Positions 26,138 through 35,307 of a DNA stretch of 64,000 nt are shown here, one piece after another; position 1 is the first letter of the stretch; the number at the start of each line of letters is the position of its first letter. The position numbers were made by a program, and so were the translations under genes. Origin of the DNA: Halobacteriovoraceae bacterium (GTDB lineage Bacteria; Bdellovibrionota; Bacteriovoracia; Bacteriovoracales; Bacteriovoracaceae); NCBI GenBank assembly GCA_020635115.1, contig JACKAK010000005.1, positions 1 through 64,000 of the forward strand, written 5' to 3'. Below the pieces are notes generated by a model. The model had not been told where the DNA came from, did no database searches, and saw only the letters and a list, made by a program, of their open reading frames with translations.

Positions 26138-27366
26138 ATAAAAGAATTGTCATCACAGGCATTGGACTAACAGCACCAAATGGCAATAACCTGAAAGATT
26201 TTCGTCATTCTTTGTTAAACAATAACTCAGGGATTTCAAATACTGAAGTTAGACACATGGGAACCCATGCTGCTGGACTTTGTGATTTTGATGAATTTAA
26301 GTATCAAAAAAGAAAGATGCGTAAAAGAGGAACACGAGCAGGGGCCATTGCAATATATTGCGCCAACGAGGCCTTACTAGATGCAAATATTGAATTTAGT
26401 ATGGTTGATAAATCCAGAGTAGGCGTTTACTTAGGTATAACTGAGCATGGTAATGTAGAAACTGAAAATGAAATTCATGAATTATACCAAAACGATTTAA
26501 AGACTGAATTTTGGTCTCATCATCACAATCCAAGGACTGTGGCCAATAGTCCTGCTGGAGAAGTTACGTTAAATCTTCAAATTACAGGCCCTCATTGTAC
26601 AATAGGTGCGGCCTGTGCTGCTGGAAATATGGGACTGATTCACGCCTATCAAATGCTTCAACTCGAAGAAGTTGATCTCGCTCTGGCCGGCGGAATATCT
26701 GAAAGTCCACAAACCTTCGGTATATTTGCAGCTTTCGATGCTCAAGGCGCACTGGCCAGAAATGAAAATCCTAAAAATGCCTCTAGGCCTCTAGATATTG
26801 ATCGTAATGGAATTGTTATATCTGAAGGAGGTGCGATCTATGTTTTAGAAACGCTAGATAGTGCACTCGATCGTAACGCCAAAATTTATGGAGAAATTAT
26901 TGGTTACCACAACAACTCTGACGCTTCCGACTTTGTCCTTCCAAACAAGGATAGACAAGTTGAATGTATCTATAAAGCACTCAAAAAAGCTGGTCTTGAA
27001 CCAAATGACATAGATATTGTAAGTATGCATGCAACAGGAACCAAGGCCGGAGACATACAAGAGGTCCTGGCCGTAAGAGAAGTCTTTAATGATTCCCCAA
27101 ATACTTGTATAAATGCAACTAAAGGATTCATAGGACACGCCATGGGTGCGGCAGGAGCTCTAGAGCTCGCTGGAAATTTGCCTAGTTTTGAAGATGGATA
27201 TGTTCATCCCTGTATGAATATTGATCATTTAGATCCAGAATGTGAAATTTCAGGATTGGTTGTAAAAGAAAAACTTAGAAAAAATGTGGAAATTATTCTT
27301 AATAATTCTTTTGGAATGTTAGGAATAAATTCAGTAGTAATAGTAAAAAAATTTAGTGAGATTTAA
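26134..27366 (+). CDS. beta-ketoacyl-ACP synthase, FabF-like
   Basis: 410 residues, the usual KAS II length. The catalytic triad is intact: Cys161 (GAACAAGNMG), His298 (SMHATGTKAGD) and His334 (FIGHAMGAAG), with Lys329. It condenses malonyl-ACP with acyl-ACP. It is clearly related to FabF, though several motif neighbours differ from housekeeping FabF, fitting a dedicated paralogue. It overlaps the regulator gene by 4 bases and is followed 11 bases later by its own ACP gene. There is one KAS only, with no chain-length-factor partner. Confidence 0.93.
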   Translation: MNKRIVITGIGLTAPNGNNLKDFRHSLLNNNSGISNTEVRHMGTHAAGLCDFDEFKYQKRKMRKRGTRAGAIAIYCANEALLDANIEFSMVDKSRVGVYLGITEHGNVETENEIHELYQNDLKTEFWSHHHNPRTVANSPAGEVTLNLQITGPHCTIGAACAAGNMGLIHAYQMLQLEEVDLALAGGISESPQTFGIFAAFDAQGALARNENPKNASRPLDIDRNGIVISEGGAIYVLETLDSALDRNAKIYGEIIGYHNNSDASDFVLPNKDRQVECIYKALKKAGLEPNDIDIVSMHATGTKAGDIQEVLAVREVFNDSPNTCINATKGFIGHAMGAAGALELAGNLPSFEDGYVHPCMNIDHLDPECEISGLVVKEKLRKNVEIILNNSFGMLGINSVVIVKKFSEI

Positions 27367-27377
27367 GGGAGAAGTAA

Positions 27378-27623
27378 ATGGAAACTCAAGAAGTAAGACA
27401 AGTTGTAATCGATATAATAGCAGACATTGCTCTAGATGAAGATTTATCGGCCATAGACGATGGAGTTGCGCTTAGAGAACAACTCGATTTGGATTCAATG
27501 GATTTTTTAGATATAGTAATGGAGCTTAAAAAGAGACATAATGTAATTGTTCCCCAAGATGATTACCCAAGACTGGCCACTCTTGATAGTTGTGTTGAGT
27601 ACCTTACTCCTAAATTACAATAA
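27378..27623 (+). CDS. acyl carrier protein
   Basis: 81 residues, the usual ACP length, and very acidic. The phosphopantetheine attachment is Ser40 in LDLDSMDFLD. The DSMDF motif rather than the usual DSLD resembles carriers of secondary polyene or specialised fatty-acid systems. The ribosome-binding site is GGGAGAAG. It lies between the KAS and the CrtI-like oxidoreductase genes, so it is probably the dedicated carrier of this pathway. Confidence 0.95.
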   Translation: METQEVRQVVIDIIADIALDEDLSAIDDGVALREQLDLDSMDFLDIVMELKKRHNVIVPQDDYPRLATLDSCVEYLTPKLQ

Positions 27624-27629
27624 TTTCAC

Positions 27630-29015
27630 ATGATCCAAAAGTTTGATGCCATCATTATTGGAGCAGGAATGTCTGGCCTTGCTACGGCCATAAGACTTTC
27701 TATGTACAATAAAAAGGTTTGTTTACTTGAGAAACACTCTATCCCTGGTGGCCTCAATTCTTATTATACTCGTGGAAAAAGATCACTGGATGTTGGTCTA
27801 CATGCCCTTACAAACTTTTCCCCCAAAGGTTCAAAAGGTGTTCCTCTTATTAAACTTTTAAAACAATTGAGGATACCTTATGAAGAATTTAAATTATGTG
27901 AACAGAATTATTCACTTATTAAATATCCCCATCATGAATTGCGATTTTCAAATGATTTTGAATTGCTCCGTAATGAGGTATTTCAAACGTTTCCCACTCA
28001 AATTGATGGGTTCAATAAACTCGTACTATATATAAAAGACTTTAATGAAACGAGTTTAAATAATAAATTCTTCATGGCCAGAGAAGTTATTTTAAGTTTC
28101 ATTAATGATCCCAAATTAGTAGACATGATTTTATGCCCTCTTCTTATCTATGGTAGTGCGTGGGAAAATGATATGGATTTCTCACAGTTTGTTATAATGT
28201 TTAAAAGTATATTTCTTGAAGGCCTCTCCAAACCAGAAGGAGGGGTGAGAACGATCATCAACATCCTCATGGAAAAACTTAATCAAAGTTCATGTGAAAT
28301 TAGATTCAAATCAGAAGTTTCAAAAATAATTGAAAAAGATGGTAAAGTCATAGGAATTGAAACCAAAGACGGCCAAATTCTTGAATCCGAATGCATTTTT
28401 TCTTCTGCTGGACTACCTGAAACACTTGGTCTCATCAATAAAAATAAAATAAATAACCAAGATATCGGAAATCTTTCATTTACTGAAAGTATTGTCTTTT
28501 GTGAAAATCAACCACGTGAATTTGGCCAAGAAGCAACCATTGTTTTTTATAATGAAAATGAAAGTTATCTCTATAGAAAACCAAATCAATTCATCGATAC
28601 AAAAAGCGCAGTGGTATGTTTTCCGAATAACTTCAAAGGTGAAAATCATACCAAAGAAGGAATCATGAGAGTTACAAATATTGCTAATTACTCAAAATGG
28701 ATGAATTTGCAAAAAAACGATTATAACTTGCAAAAACAAAGAGTCTTTGAAAACTCCCTGGAAACCTGTAAAAAAGTTGTTCCTGGTTATAATGGTCACT
28801 TCAACTTTAGCGATGTTTTTACTCCAAAAACAATTACAAAATATACAAGTCACTTTAATGGTACAGTCTACGGATCTACAAAAAAAACCAGAAATGGCAA
28901 AACAGATACGAGAGGACTTTATATAATAGGTACTGATCAAGGCTTTCTTGGAATTGTAGGATCCATTTTAAGTGGTATCTCAATGGCCAATCTATATGGA
29001 TTAATGGAGAACTAG
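27630..29015 (+). CDS. CrtI-like FAD-dependent oxidoreductase
   Basis: 461 residues. The FAD Rossmann motif IIGAGMSGLATAIRLS is at the N-terminus, then LEKHSIPGGLNSYY and LDVGLHALTN, typical of phytoene-desaturase and retinol-saturase-like flavoproteins. A C-terminal YIIGTDQGFLGIVGSILSG motif closes the FAD site. It overlaps OleA by one base. A paralogue of the same type starts the opposing operon at 40702 (shared SEVSKII/SKVDKII, TPxTIxxYTxHxxG and other blocks). No phytoene synthase is present, so a carotenoid role is unlikely. It probably desaturates or isomerises an acyl chain on the pathway; unproven. Confidence 0.85.
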   Translation: MIQKFDAIIIGAGMSGLATAIRLSMYNKKVCLLEKHSIPGGLNSYYTRGKRSLDVGLHALTNFSPKGSKGVPLIKLLKQLRIPYEEFKLCEQNYSLIKYPHHELRFSNDFELLRNEVFQTFPTQIDGFNKLVLYIKDFNETSLNNKFFMAREVILSFINDPKLVDMILCPLLIYGSAWENDMDFSQFVIMFKSIFLEGLSKPEGGVRTIINILMEKLNQSSCEIRFKSEVSKIIEKDGKVIGIETKDGQILESECIFSSAGLPETLGLINKNKINNQDIGNLSFTESIVFCENQPREFGQEATIVFYNENESYLYRKPNQFIDTKSAVVCFPNNFKGENHTKEGIMRVTNIANYSKWMNLQKNDYNLQKQRVFENSLETCKKVVPGYNGHFNFSDVFTPKTITKYTSHFNGTVYGSTKKTRNGKTDTRGLYIIGTDQGFLGIVGSILSGISMANLYGLMEN

Positions 29016-30037
29016 TGATTACAGGTATTTCACTTTTAGATATACAGCACTATCTTCCCGAAAATATACTCACTAGTGAAGAAATTGAGTTTAAATTAGA
29101 AAATGTCTACCAAAAATTAAAATTACCCCACGGACGCCTTGAACTAATGACAGGAATCAAAGAAAGACGTTTTTGGCCCAATGGGACCCTCCCTTCAAAA
29201 ATTAGTACCCAGGCCGCAAAACCCATTATTGAAAAATTCGGTGCACAACAAATTGATTATATCATTCATGCATCAGTATGCAGAGATTTCTTAGAGCCAG
29301 CAACAGCTTCAGTTGTACATCAAAATTTAGGTCTCTCTCAAAATTGCCAGTTTCTTGACCTTTCAAATGCCTGTTTAGGTGTTTTAAATGCCATCATCTT
29401 AGCTTCTTCCCTCATTAAAAATAAGGCCGCTAGGAACATCCTGATAGTATCTGGTGAAAATGGTTATCCATTATTAGATCATACGATTAAGACTATTTTG
29501 AATGATCCTAATCTCACGAGAAAAAATATCAAAAAATATATAGCAAATCTCACAATAGGATCGGCAGGAGTTGCCTTGCTTTTAGGCCCAACTGAACAAT
29601 ATCCACAATGTCCTCAGTTTACAGCATACTCACAATTAACCGATAGCAGTGCTAACGATTTATGCCGTGGTGATGGAAATACCCATTCCTTAATGATGGA
29701 GACAAATTCTGAAATGCTAATGGAAAAGGGTGTCGCACTTGCAAAAAAAAATTTTAAGTTATTTCTAGAAACAAGTAAGATAAAACTGTCTGATCTCAAT
29801 TTTTATATTGGCCATCAAGTTGGTTCGGCCCATCATTTGGCCATTGAGCATAATTTAAACCTTGAAGGAATCAGACATCATATAACTTACGACACACTCG
29901 GTAATACAGGTTCCGCTGCCTTACCTGTTACTTTATCTATATCAAATCAATTAAATATGTTAAAAAAGGGTAATTTGTTGGCCCTTTTAGGGATAGGAAG
30001 CGGACTTAGCTCTATCATAGTAGGTTTAAGATGGTGA
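29015..30037 (+). CDS. oleA: OleA, acyl-CoA/ACP head-to-head condensing enzyme
   Basis: 340 residues, thiolase superfamily, FabH-like. It performs non-decarboxylative Claisen condensation of two fatty acyl chains to a 2-alkyl-3-ketoacid. The catalytic residues expected of OleA are seen: Cys120 (LSNACLGV), Glu94 (FLEPATAS), His267 (YIGHQVGSAH) and Asn297 (TLGNTGSAALP). The Glu near an EPA motif separates OleA from FabH. It starts with GTG, overlapping the upstream stop by one base, and it overlaps OleB by 7 bases. The OleBCD neighbours make the assignment firm. Confidence 0.93.
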   Translation: MITGISLLDIQHYLPENILTSEEIEFKLENVYQKLKLPHGRLELMTGIKERRFWPNGTLPSKISTQAAKPIIEKFGAQQIDYIIHASVCRDFLEPATASVVHQNLGLSQNCQFLDLSNACLGVLNAIILASSLIKNKAARNILIVSGENGYPLLDHTIKTILNDPNLTRKNIKKYIANLTIGSAGVALLLGPTEQYPQCPQFTAYSQLTDSSANDLCRGDGNTHSLMMETNSEMLMEKGVALAKKNFKLFLETSKIKLSDLNFYIGHQVGSAHHLAIEHNLNLEGIRHHITYDTLGNTGSAALPVTLSISNQLNMLKKGNLLALLGIGSGLSSIIVGLRW

Positions 30038-31005
30038 AAAATCAATTGCCAAAAGAAGTTCAAAAACTTTTTCCTTTTAAAAATAATTTTTTTAAAACTT
30101 CCTCTGGCCATCAACTCCACTATATTGATGAAGGTAAAGGTCATACAATTATTATGGCCCACGGAAATCCAACTTGGTCATTTTACTACAGAAATTTGAT
30201 AGACACTTTAAAAAACGAATTTAGAGTCATCGCTATCGATAATATGGGCTGTGGATTATCAGATAAACCACAAACCTACCAATATAATTTAAAACAACAT
30301 ATTATAAATGCTCAGGAACTGATTGATTACTTGAATATAGACACCTTCTCTCTCGTTCTTCACGATTGGGGAGGAGCTATTGGTATGGGAATCGCAACAA
30401 AAATCCCGAATAAAGTTTTGTCTATAATACTCTTAAACACAGCTGCGTTTACAGATGAAAATATTCCTTGGCAAATAAATTTATGTCGGACACCCTTCAT
30501 TGGCGAATTTTTAATTCGATCATTTAATGCTTTTGCATTCCCAGCAACATTTATGGCCGTAGCAAAACCCCTATCAAGATTTGTTAGACAAGGTCTCCTT
30601 TACCCCTATAACAATTATAAAAATAGAATTGCTACCGCACGCTTCGTTCAAGACATTCCAATGTCAAAAAAACACGCAACTTACTCTGTCCTAAAATCAA
30701 TAGAAGAAAAATTGTCGCTTCTGACTTGCCCCAAATTTATAATATGGGGAGGACAAGATTTTTGTTTTAATGACCATTTTTTTAAACGATGGACTCAAAT
30801 TTATCCAAAAGCTGAAACACTCTACTTAAGGGATTCTGGACACTATGTTCTAGAAGATTCACCTATCCAAGTTTGTGCTAGTATTAAAGCATTTTTAGAA
30901 AAAAACTTACCAGAATATAAAGAACCTCCCACGACTATAATATTTAATAACAAAAATAATAATCAAAAGGACCATAATCATGAATGTGGCCCAACCCTTC
31001 ACTGA
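30031..31005 (+). CDS. oleB: OleB, beta-lactone decarboxylase
   Basis: 324 residues, alpha/beta-hydrolase of the haloalkane-dehalogenase-like group. The oxyanion motif HGNPTWSFYYRNL, the nucleophile Asp112 (LVLHDWGGAIGMG) and His271 (RDSGHYVLEDSP) match OleB. It converts the beta-lactone to a cis-olefin and CO2, the last step. On sequence alone it could be called a haloalkane dehalogenase; its overlap with OleC (26 bases) and OleA settles it. It is an unfused OleB, unlike the OleBC fusions of some actinobacteria. Confidence 0.9.
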   Translation: MVKNQLPKEVQKLFPFKNNFFKTSSGHQLHYIDEGKGHTIIMAHGNPTWSFYYRNLIDTLKNEFRVIAIDNMGCGLSDKPQTYQYNLKQHIINAQELIDYLNIDTFSLVLHDWGGAIGMGIATKIPNKVLSIILLNTAAFTDENIPWQINLCRTPFIGEFLIRSFNAFAFPATFMAVAKPLSRFVRQGLLYPYNNYKNRIATARFVQDIPMSKKHATYSVLKSIEEKLSLLTCPKFIIWGGQDFCFNDHFFKRWTQIYPKAETLYLRDSGHYVLEDSPIQVCASIKAFLEKNLPEYKEPPTTIIFNNKNNNQKDHNHECGPTLH

Positions 31006-32620
31006 AGCTGCTTTTAAAAACCCTCATAAAAAGGCCGTCATACAACCTGTAAAAAGGACTTTTCGAAATTCTTATCACTATAAATCTCTCTCATTCGATG
31101 AGTTGGAGGCCCTATGCAATTCTTACGCAATTCAATTTGAAAAGTATGGCCTTAAAAAAGGCATGAAGACATTGCTCTTTATTAAACCATGCCTGGAATT
31201 TCCCGCAATGGTTTTTGCACTATTCAAAATAGGAGTTGTTCCCATTTTAATCGATCCAGGTATGGGAAAAAAAAACCTACTCAAAGCAATCGTCGAAACT
31301 ACTCCAGATGCCATGATTGCAGAACCTATAATTCATTACCTCTCTAAATTTCATAAAGGTGTTTTCAAAAAAATAGATATTAAAATTACACATAAATCTG
31401 CTCCATTTGCAGGAGCTTATAAGCTTTCGAATCATATTCCTACAACTAAACAGTTCTACCCTCCCCTCAAAATGAATCAATTCGACCTGGCCGCCATTCT
31501 GTTTACCTCTGGAGGCACTGGAAAACCTAAAGGGGTTGAGTATACACATGAGGTTTTCATCACACAGATAAAAATACTTAAAGATCTTTTCAAACTCAAT
31601 GAGAATGAAATTGACCTACCAGGTTTTCCTTTGTTTGCCCTTTTTACACTCTCTATAGGAATGACAAGCGTTATCCCTGATATGGATCCTTCTAAACCTT
31701 CAAAAGCAAACCCTAAAAAACTAGTTAGAAATATTATTGATCAAAAGGCCAGTTTTTTGGCCGGATCCCCCGCTATTTGGAAAAATGTAGCGAAGTATTG
31801 TCTGAAAGAAAAAATAATTCTCCCCTCAGTCAAATATCTAGTCATGTTTGGTGCTCCGATACCTAATTCCTTACATAGAGACTTTTGTCAAATTCTACCA
31901 CATGGAGATACATATACACCCTATGGTGCAACAGAATCTCTCCCCATAACTAATATTTCAGGGAGTGAAATACTAAGAGATACAGCTAAACTGACTGCTG
32001 ATGGGAAAGGTACTTGCGTTGGTAGAGCTGCTCCTTTTACAGAAATTAAAATTATTGAAATTTCCTATGAAGCAATTGAAAACCTAAAAGATGCAAAAGT
32101 TTTATCGACAAATGAAATAGGTGAAATCATTGTTTCAGGGCCAGTCGTCACAAAAAGTTATTATCAAAATGAGCTCGCAAATAAACTTTCAAAAATCTAT
32201 GACTGTGGCAAAATTTGGCACAGGATTGGAGACTTAGGTTATTTAGATGAATCCGATCGATTATGGTTCTATGGACGAAAAGCACATGCTTTTACAATTT
32301 CAAACAGGCCTTATTTTACAATTCCTTGTGAAACCATTGCCAATAATCATCCGTCTGTCCAAAAAAGTGCTCTAGTAAAACTTAAAAAAAATCAAACTGA
32401 CATAGCGGCCTTGATAATTGAGACCAGTTCACTCACAAATAAAACTGACCGCCTTATAGATGAAGTTAAAGAAATTCTCAAACACAATAAAACAACTGAC
32501 CAGATCGATGAAGTCTATTTTTATCCAAAATTTCCGGTAGATGTACGTCACAATATTAAAATCGATAGGCCAAAACTTGCTGAATATGTCCAAAAAAAGG
32601 TTTTAAGGAAGCACGTATGA
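30980..32620 (+). CDS. oleC: OleC, beta-lactone synthetase
   Basis: 546 residues, AMP-forming ligase superfamily. The ATP-binding loop is AAILFTSGGTGKPKGVEYTH, with LPGFPLFALF, TPYGATESLPI and the WHRIGDLGYLDE hinge following in order. OleC activates the 2-alkyl-3-hydroxyacid and closes a beta-lactone. Length and gene context fit. The ribosome-binding site is AAAGGA. It overlaps OleB by 26 bases and OleD by 4. It has no CoA-transfer-specific feature that I can see, consistent with beta-lactone synthesis. Confidence 0.92.
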   Translation: MNVAQPFTEAAFKNPHKKAVIQPVKRTFRNSYHYKSLSFDELEALCNSYAIQFEKYGLKKGMKTLLFIKPCLEFPAMVFALFKIGVVPILIDPGMGKKNLLKAIVETTPDAMIAEPIIHYLSKFHKGVFKKIDIKITHKSAPFAGAYKLSNHIPTTKQFYPPLKMNQFDLAAILFTSGGTGKPKGVEYTHEVFITQIKILKDLFKLNENEIDLPGFPLFALFTLSIGMTSVIPDMDPSKPSKANPKKLVRNIIDQKASFLAGSPAIWKNVAKYCLKEKIILPSVKYLVMFGAPIPNSLHRDFCQILPHGDTYTPYGATESLPITNISGSEILRDTAKLTADGKGTCVGRAAPFTEIKIIEISYEAIENLKDAKVLSTNEIGEIIVSGPVVTKSYYQNELANKLSKIYDCGKIWHRIGDLGYLDESDRLWFYGRKAHAFTISNRPYFTIPCETIANNHPSVQKSALVKLKKNQTDIAALIIETSSLTNKTDRLIDEVKEILKHNKTTDQIDEVYFYPKFPVDVRHNIKIDRPKLAEYVQKKVLRKHV

Positions 32621-33612
32621 ATATATTAATTACTGGGGCCGGTGGATTTCTAGGGAGATATATAGCAAAAGAACTACTTAAAGAAGGACATAATGTCACA
32701 AATTATTCTAGAAATCATCATTCTTCGCTAGATGAACTTGGAATAAAAACTTTAAAGGGTGACATTACTGACTTTGGCCAGCTTATGATTGCGATGCATG
32801 GGAAAGACGCCGTATTTCATGTGGCCTCAAAAATAGGAATGTGGGGAAAGTGGAAAGATTTTGAAAAAATAAATTTTCATGGAACTCAAAATGTAGTTCT
32901 TGCATGCATTGCAAACAAGGTTAAGAAACTCATTTACACGAGTACACCAAGTGTTGTTGCGAGGGACTATGATTTATGTGGAGAAGATGAGTCTTTGTCT
33001 TACCCCTTAAAATTTTACTCCATGTATGCTAAATCAAAAGCATTAGCAGAAGATTATGTTTTGAAAAATAATGGGAAAAATGGTCTTATGACTGTTTCAT
33101 TGAGACCCCACCTGATTTATGGGCCAGGAGACAACAATCTAATCCCCCGTTTAGTTGAAGCTCATAAAAACAATCGATTAAGACGAATTGGCGAGGGTAA
33201 AAACATAGTTGACGTCATTTATGTAGAAAATGCGGCAAAAGCTCATGTACAGGCCTTCAATGCTCTTAAATCGCCATTTGAAGTTCCTGCAGGACAAACC
33301 TACTTTTTAGGAGATGACGAACCTGTAAACTTATGGAAGTTTGTTAATCAAATAATGGAGGCCTACTCTTTACCTTCAGTTGATAAAAATATAAGTCGGA
33401 AAAAGGCCCTAAGTATTGGTAAATTTTTTGAAAAAAGTTTTAATCTTTTAGGTTTAACAAAAATCGATCCACCGATGACACAGTTTATAGCAATGCAATT
33501 GTCTCAGTCGCACTTTTTTTCACACAAAAATGCGAAGACTGATTTCAATTATTCTCCAACTTATTCAACAAAGATTGGTTTAGAGAAACTAAAAGCATCA
33601 CTCACTAATTAG
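32617..33612 (+). CDS. oleD: OleD, 2-alkyl-3-ketoalkanoate reductase
   Basis: 331 residues, extended SDR (epimerase-like) family. The NAD(P) motif GAGGFLGRYIAKEL is at residues 7-20. The catalytic YxxxK is in SMYAKSKALAE, with a Ser/Thr-rich IYTSTPSV strand. It reduces the ketone of the OleA product. Within the Ole order it completes a full A-B-C-D set. Its 3' end overlaps the convergent exported-protein gene by 15 bases, so no separate terminator is present. Confidence 0.93.
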   Translation: MNILITGAGGFLGRYIAKELLKEGHNVTNYSRNHHSSLDELGIKTLKGDITDFGQLMIAMHGKDAVFHVASKIGMWGKWKDFEKINFHGTQNVVLACIANKVKKLIYTSTPSVVARDYDLCGEDESLSYPLKFYSMYAKSKALAEDYVLKNNGKNGLMTVSLRPHLIYGPGDNNLIPRLVEAHKNNRLRRIGEGKNIVDVIYVENAAKAHVQAFNALKSPFEVPAGQTYFLGDDEPVNLWKFVNQIMEAYSLPSVDKNISRKKALSIGKFFEKSFNLLGLTKIDPPMTQFIAMQLSQSHFFSHKNAKTDFNYSPTYSTKIGLEKLKASLTN

Positions 33613-34812
33613 ATATCTAATTCTGTCATATATTTTTTTGGATGTTCCACTAGAGTTGCGAATATTTTCATGAATGAGCTTGGGAGTATTTTTGACAAAA
33701 TAGTTTGCACATTTAAATGCATCAAAACCTCTTGTTCCTATTAACGAAGGAAAATCACTAACAAATGCCTTAAATATTTTTAACTCTTGTTCCCTTATAT
33801 TATCAGATAAAGTTGTTGAGTAAGGAGAATGCTCTTCATATTGATTGAGATGGGGTAATATTTCAAATTTTCGAATTGAGTCTAGATTTTCAAAATCAAT
33901 CCCGTATTTATGAAATTTTTTGTAAAACTTATAGAGTTCTTTTTTATATTCAGGGAAAGTCATTGTTACTTTTGAATAATCAAATTCTAATTGTGCTATT
34001 ATTCTTTTTTGTGCGTAAGTAAGTGTAGAAGAGTAGTTCAGATACTCAGCAGTTCGAACTGTTTTTTTACCCATTTCTTCTTCGGTTACCATATTCAGAT
34101 AGCGTTCTGTTTTATCGGCCCAATCTTCAATAAGATTAACCACGGATCGAATAATAGAATTTTCGAGTAATATTTCATTAGTGATCTCGGATCCCTCAAA
34201 AGGAGTATACTTATTTTCAATATCTTTTTTAACATCTGCATCGATATCGTTTATCCTTTTAACGGTGTCTATGAACTGTTTTTTAGCTTTTTTTAGCTGC
34301 TTTTTTTCCCTTTCAGTAAGTGATTGATCTATTGGAGCGTAGAAATTAACCCCATAACCTAGGGCCAAAACTTCTATATTATACTGTTGATGGTATTTCT
34401 TATATTTTTGGATAAATTTTTTAGAAGTGTTTATTTTGGAGGAATCGTGGGCCGCTAATCTTATTTGTAAAATTTCTCTAAGTTTTGCAATAAAGTCTGG
34501 ACTCATTTTAAAGGTTGGAGGAACCCCTAATGCCATACGAACGTGGATACTGTCCATGGAAGGTAAAAATTCTCTGGTCTTATGGTCTCGAATCGGATCT
34601 AAACCTTCAAAAAAATAATTATCAAATAGATACAATCCAAGAGATTCTACATTGTAGACATGGGAGTGCATGAAAATGATAAAGTCTTCAAGATTTTGAA
34701 CAAAATGAAGTTCTCTTTGAGCACTAAAATAGTTAACAGGCCCCTTCAGTTTAGATGCATACAAATTAAAGATGCAAAGATGAATTAAAATAATAAAATA
34801 CATTTGTTTCAT
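33598..34812 (-). CDS. exported protein of unknown function
   Basis: 404 residues with an N-terminal signal peptide ending LYASKLK, so periplasmic or secreted. The rest is mainly helical and charged, with a Lys-rich stretch (LTEREKKQLKKAKKQF) near residues 165-190. I recognise no domain or motif. It sits between the two arms of the olefin locus, and its 3' end overlaps oleD by 15 bases, but there is no sequence reason to place it in the pathway. The N-terminal Cys-less signal argues against a lipoprotein. Confidence 0.7.
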   Translation of the reverse strand: MKQMYFIILIHLCIFNLYASKLKGPVNYFSAQRELHFVQNLEDFIIFMHSHVYNVESLGLYLFDNYFFEGLDPIRDHKTREFLPSMDSIHVRMALGVPPTFKMSPDFIAKLREILQIRLAAHDSSKINTSKKFIQKYKKYHQQYNIEVLALGYGVNFYAPIDQSLTEREKKQLKKAKKQFIDTVKRINDIDADVKKDIENKYTPFEGSEITNEILLENSIIRSVVNLIEDWADKTERYLNMVTEEEMGKKTVRTAEYLNYSSTLTYAQKRIIAQLEFDYSKVTMTFPEYKKELYKFYKKFHKYGIDFENLDSIRKFEILPHLNQYEEHSPYSTTLSDNIREQELKIFKAFVSDFPSLIGTRGFDAFKCANYFVKNTPKLIHENIRNSSGTSKKIYDRIRYLISE

Positions 34813-35264
34813 AGATAGGTTCCATTAGTATTTTTTGCATGACTACACCGATTCATGGCCTGAATCAAAGTAATTGCATACACTTGGTAGCTTTTTCAAA
34901 CATGATATTTATTCTAAACAGAATATCGATATGTTAGATTTTCATCGTTAACATGGCCAACAAGAGTGGTGTTTATTTATTTAGATTTTGATTTATCCAA
35001 GTCGTTATGTCTTTATGATAAATATATTTATATAATATAAACGCTTCAACTAAATGACTATAATTACATAGGTAAAAGCAGTAATACCAGAGCATAATTC
35101 GGAATCTTAGTGACAAAATATCTACTTAATATTTCGAAGCGACTATAAGTTATGTTTCGATTGCACCATTTTTTACTATTTTTAGAAAATCCCTAACTTA
35201 GCAAATTTCATCTACAAGAAAAAACAAAGTAAGAATAACGATACTACTGGCCAAAGGAACTAGT
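34813..35264. other. 452-bp AT-rich region without a gene
   Basis: It lies between the exported-protein start and the right end of the IS element. It is very AT-rich. It must hold the promoter for the gene ending at 33598. I find no supported reading frame, tRNA or repeat in it. The part next to 35265 is the target side of the IS and would be the guide source for any TnpB omega-RNA. Confidence 0.6.
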
Positions 35265-35274
35265 TTGACGTCCT

Positions 35275-35295
35275 CCCCTCACTAAAGATAAGGGG
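35275..35295 (-). repeat. right-end hairpin of the IS605-type element
   Basis: CCCCT (35275-35279) pairs with AGGGG (35291-35295) around an 11-base loop, 13 bases beyond the tnpB stop. This is the position of the foot of the omega-RNA and of the TnpA-recognised end. Confidence 0.6.
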
Positions 35296-35307
35296 ATTCC
35301 TAAAGTG

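Noticed and set aside
30031..31005. Haloalkane dehalogenase
   Set aside because: The fold and motifs allow it, but the overlap with oleA and oleC makes OleB the better call.
34813..35264. tRNA or small RNA gene in the gap
   Set aside because: No cloverleaf, no conserved arms and no good promoter-terminator pair was seen.
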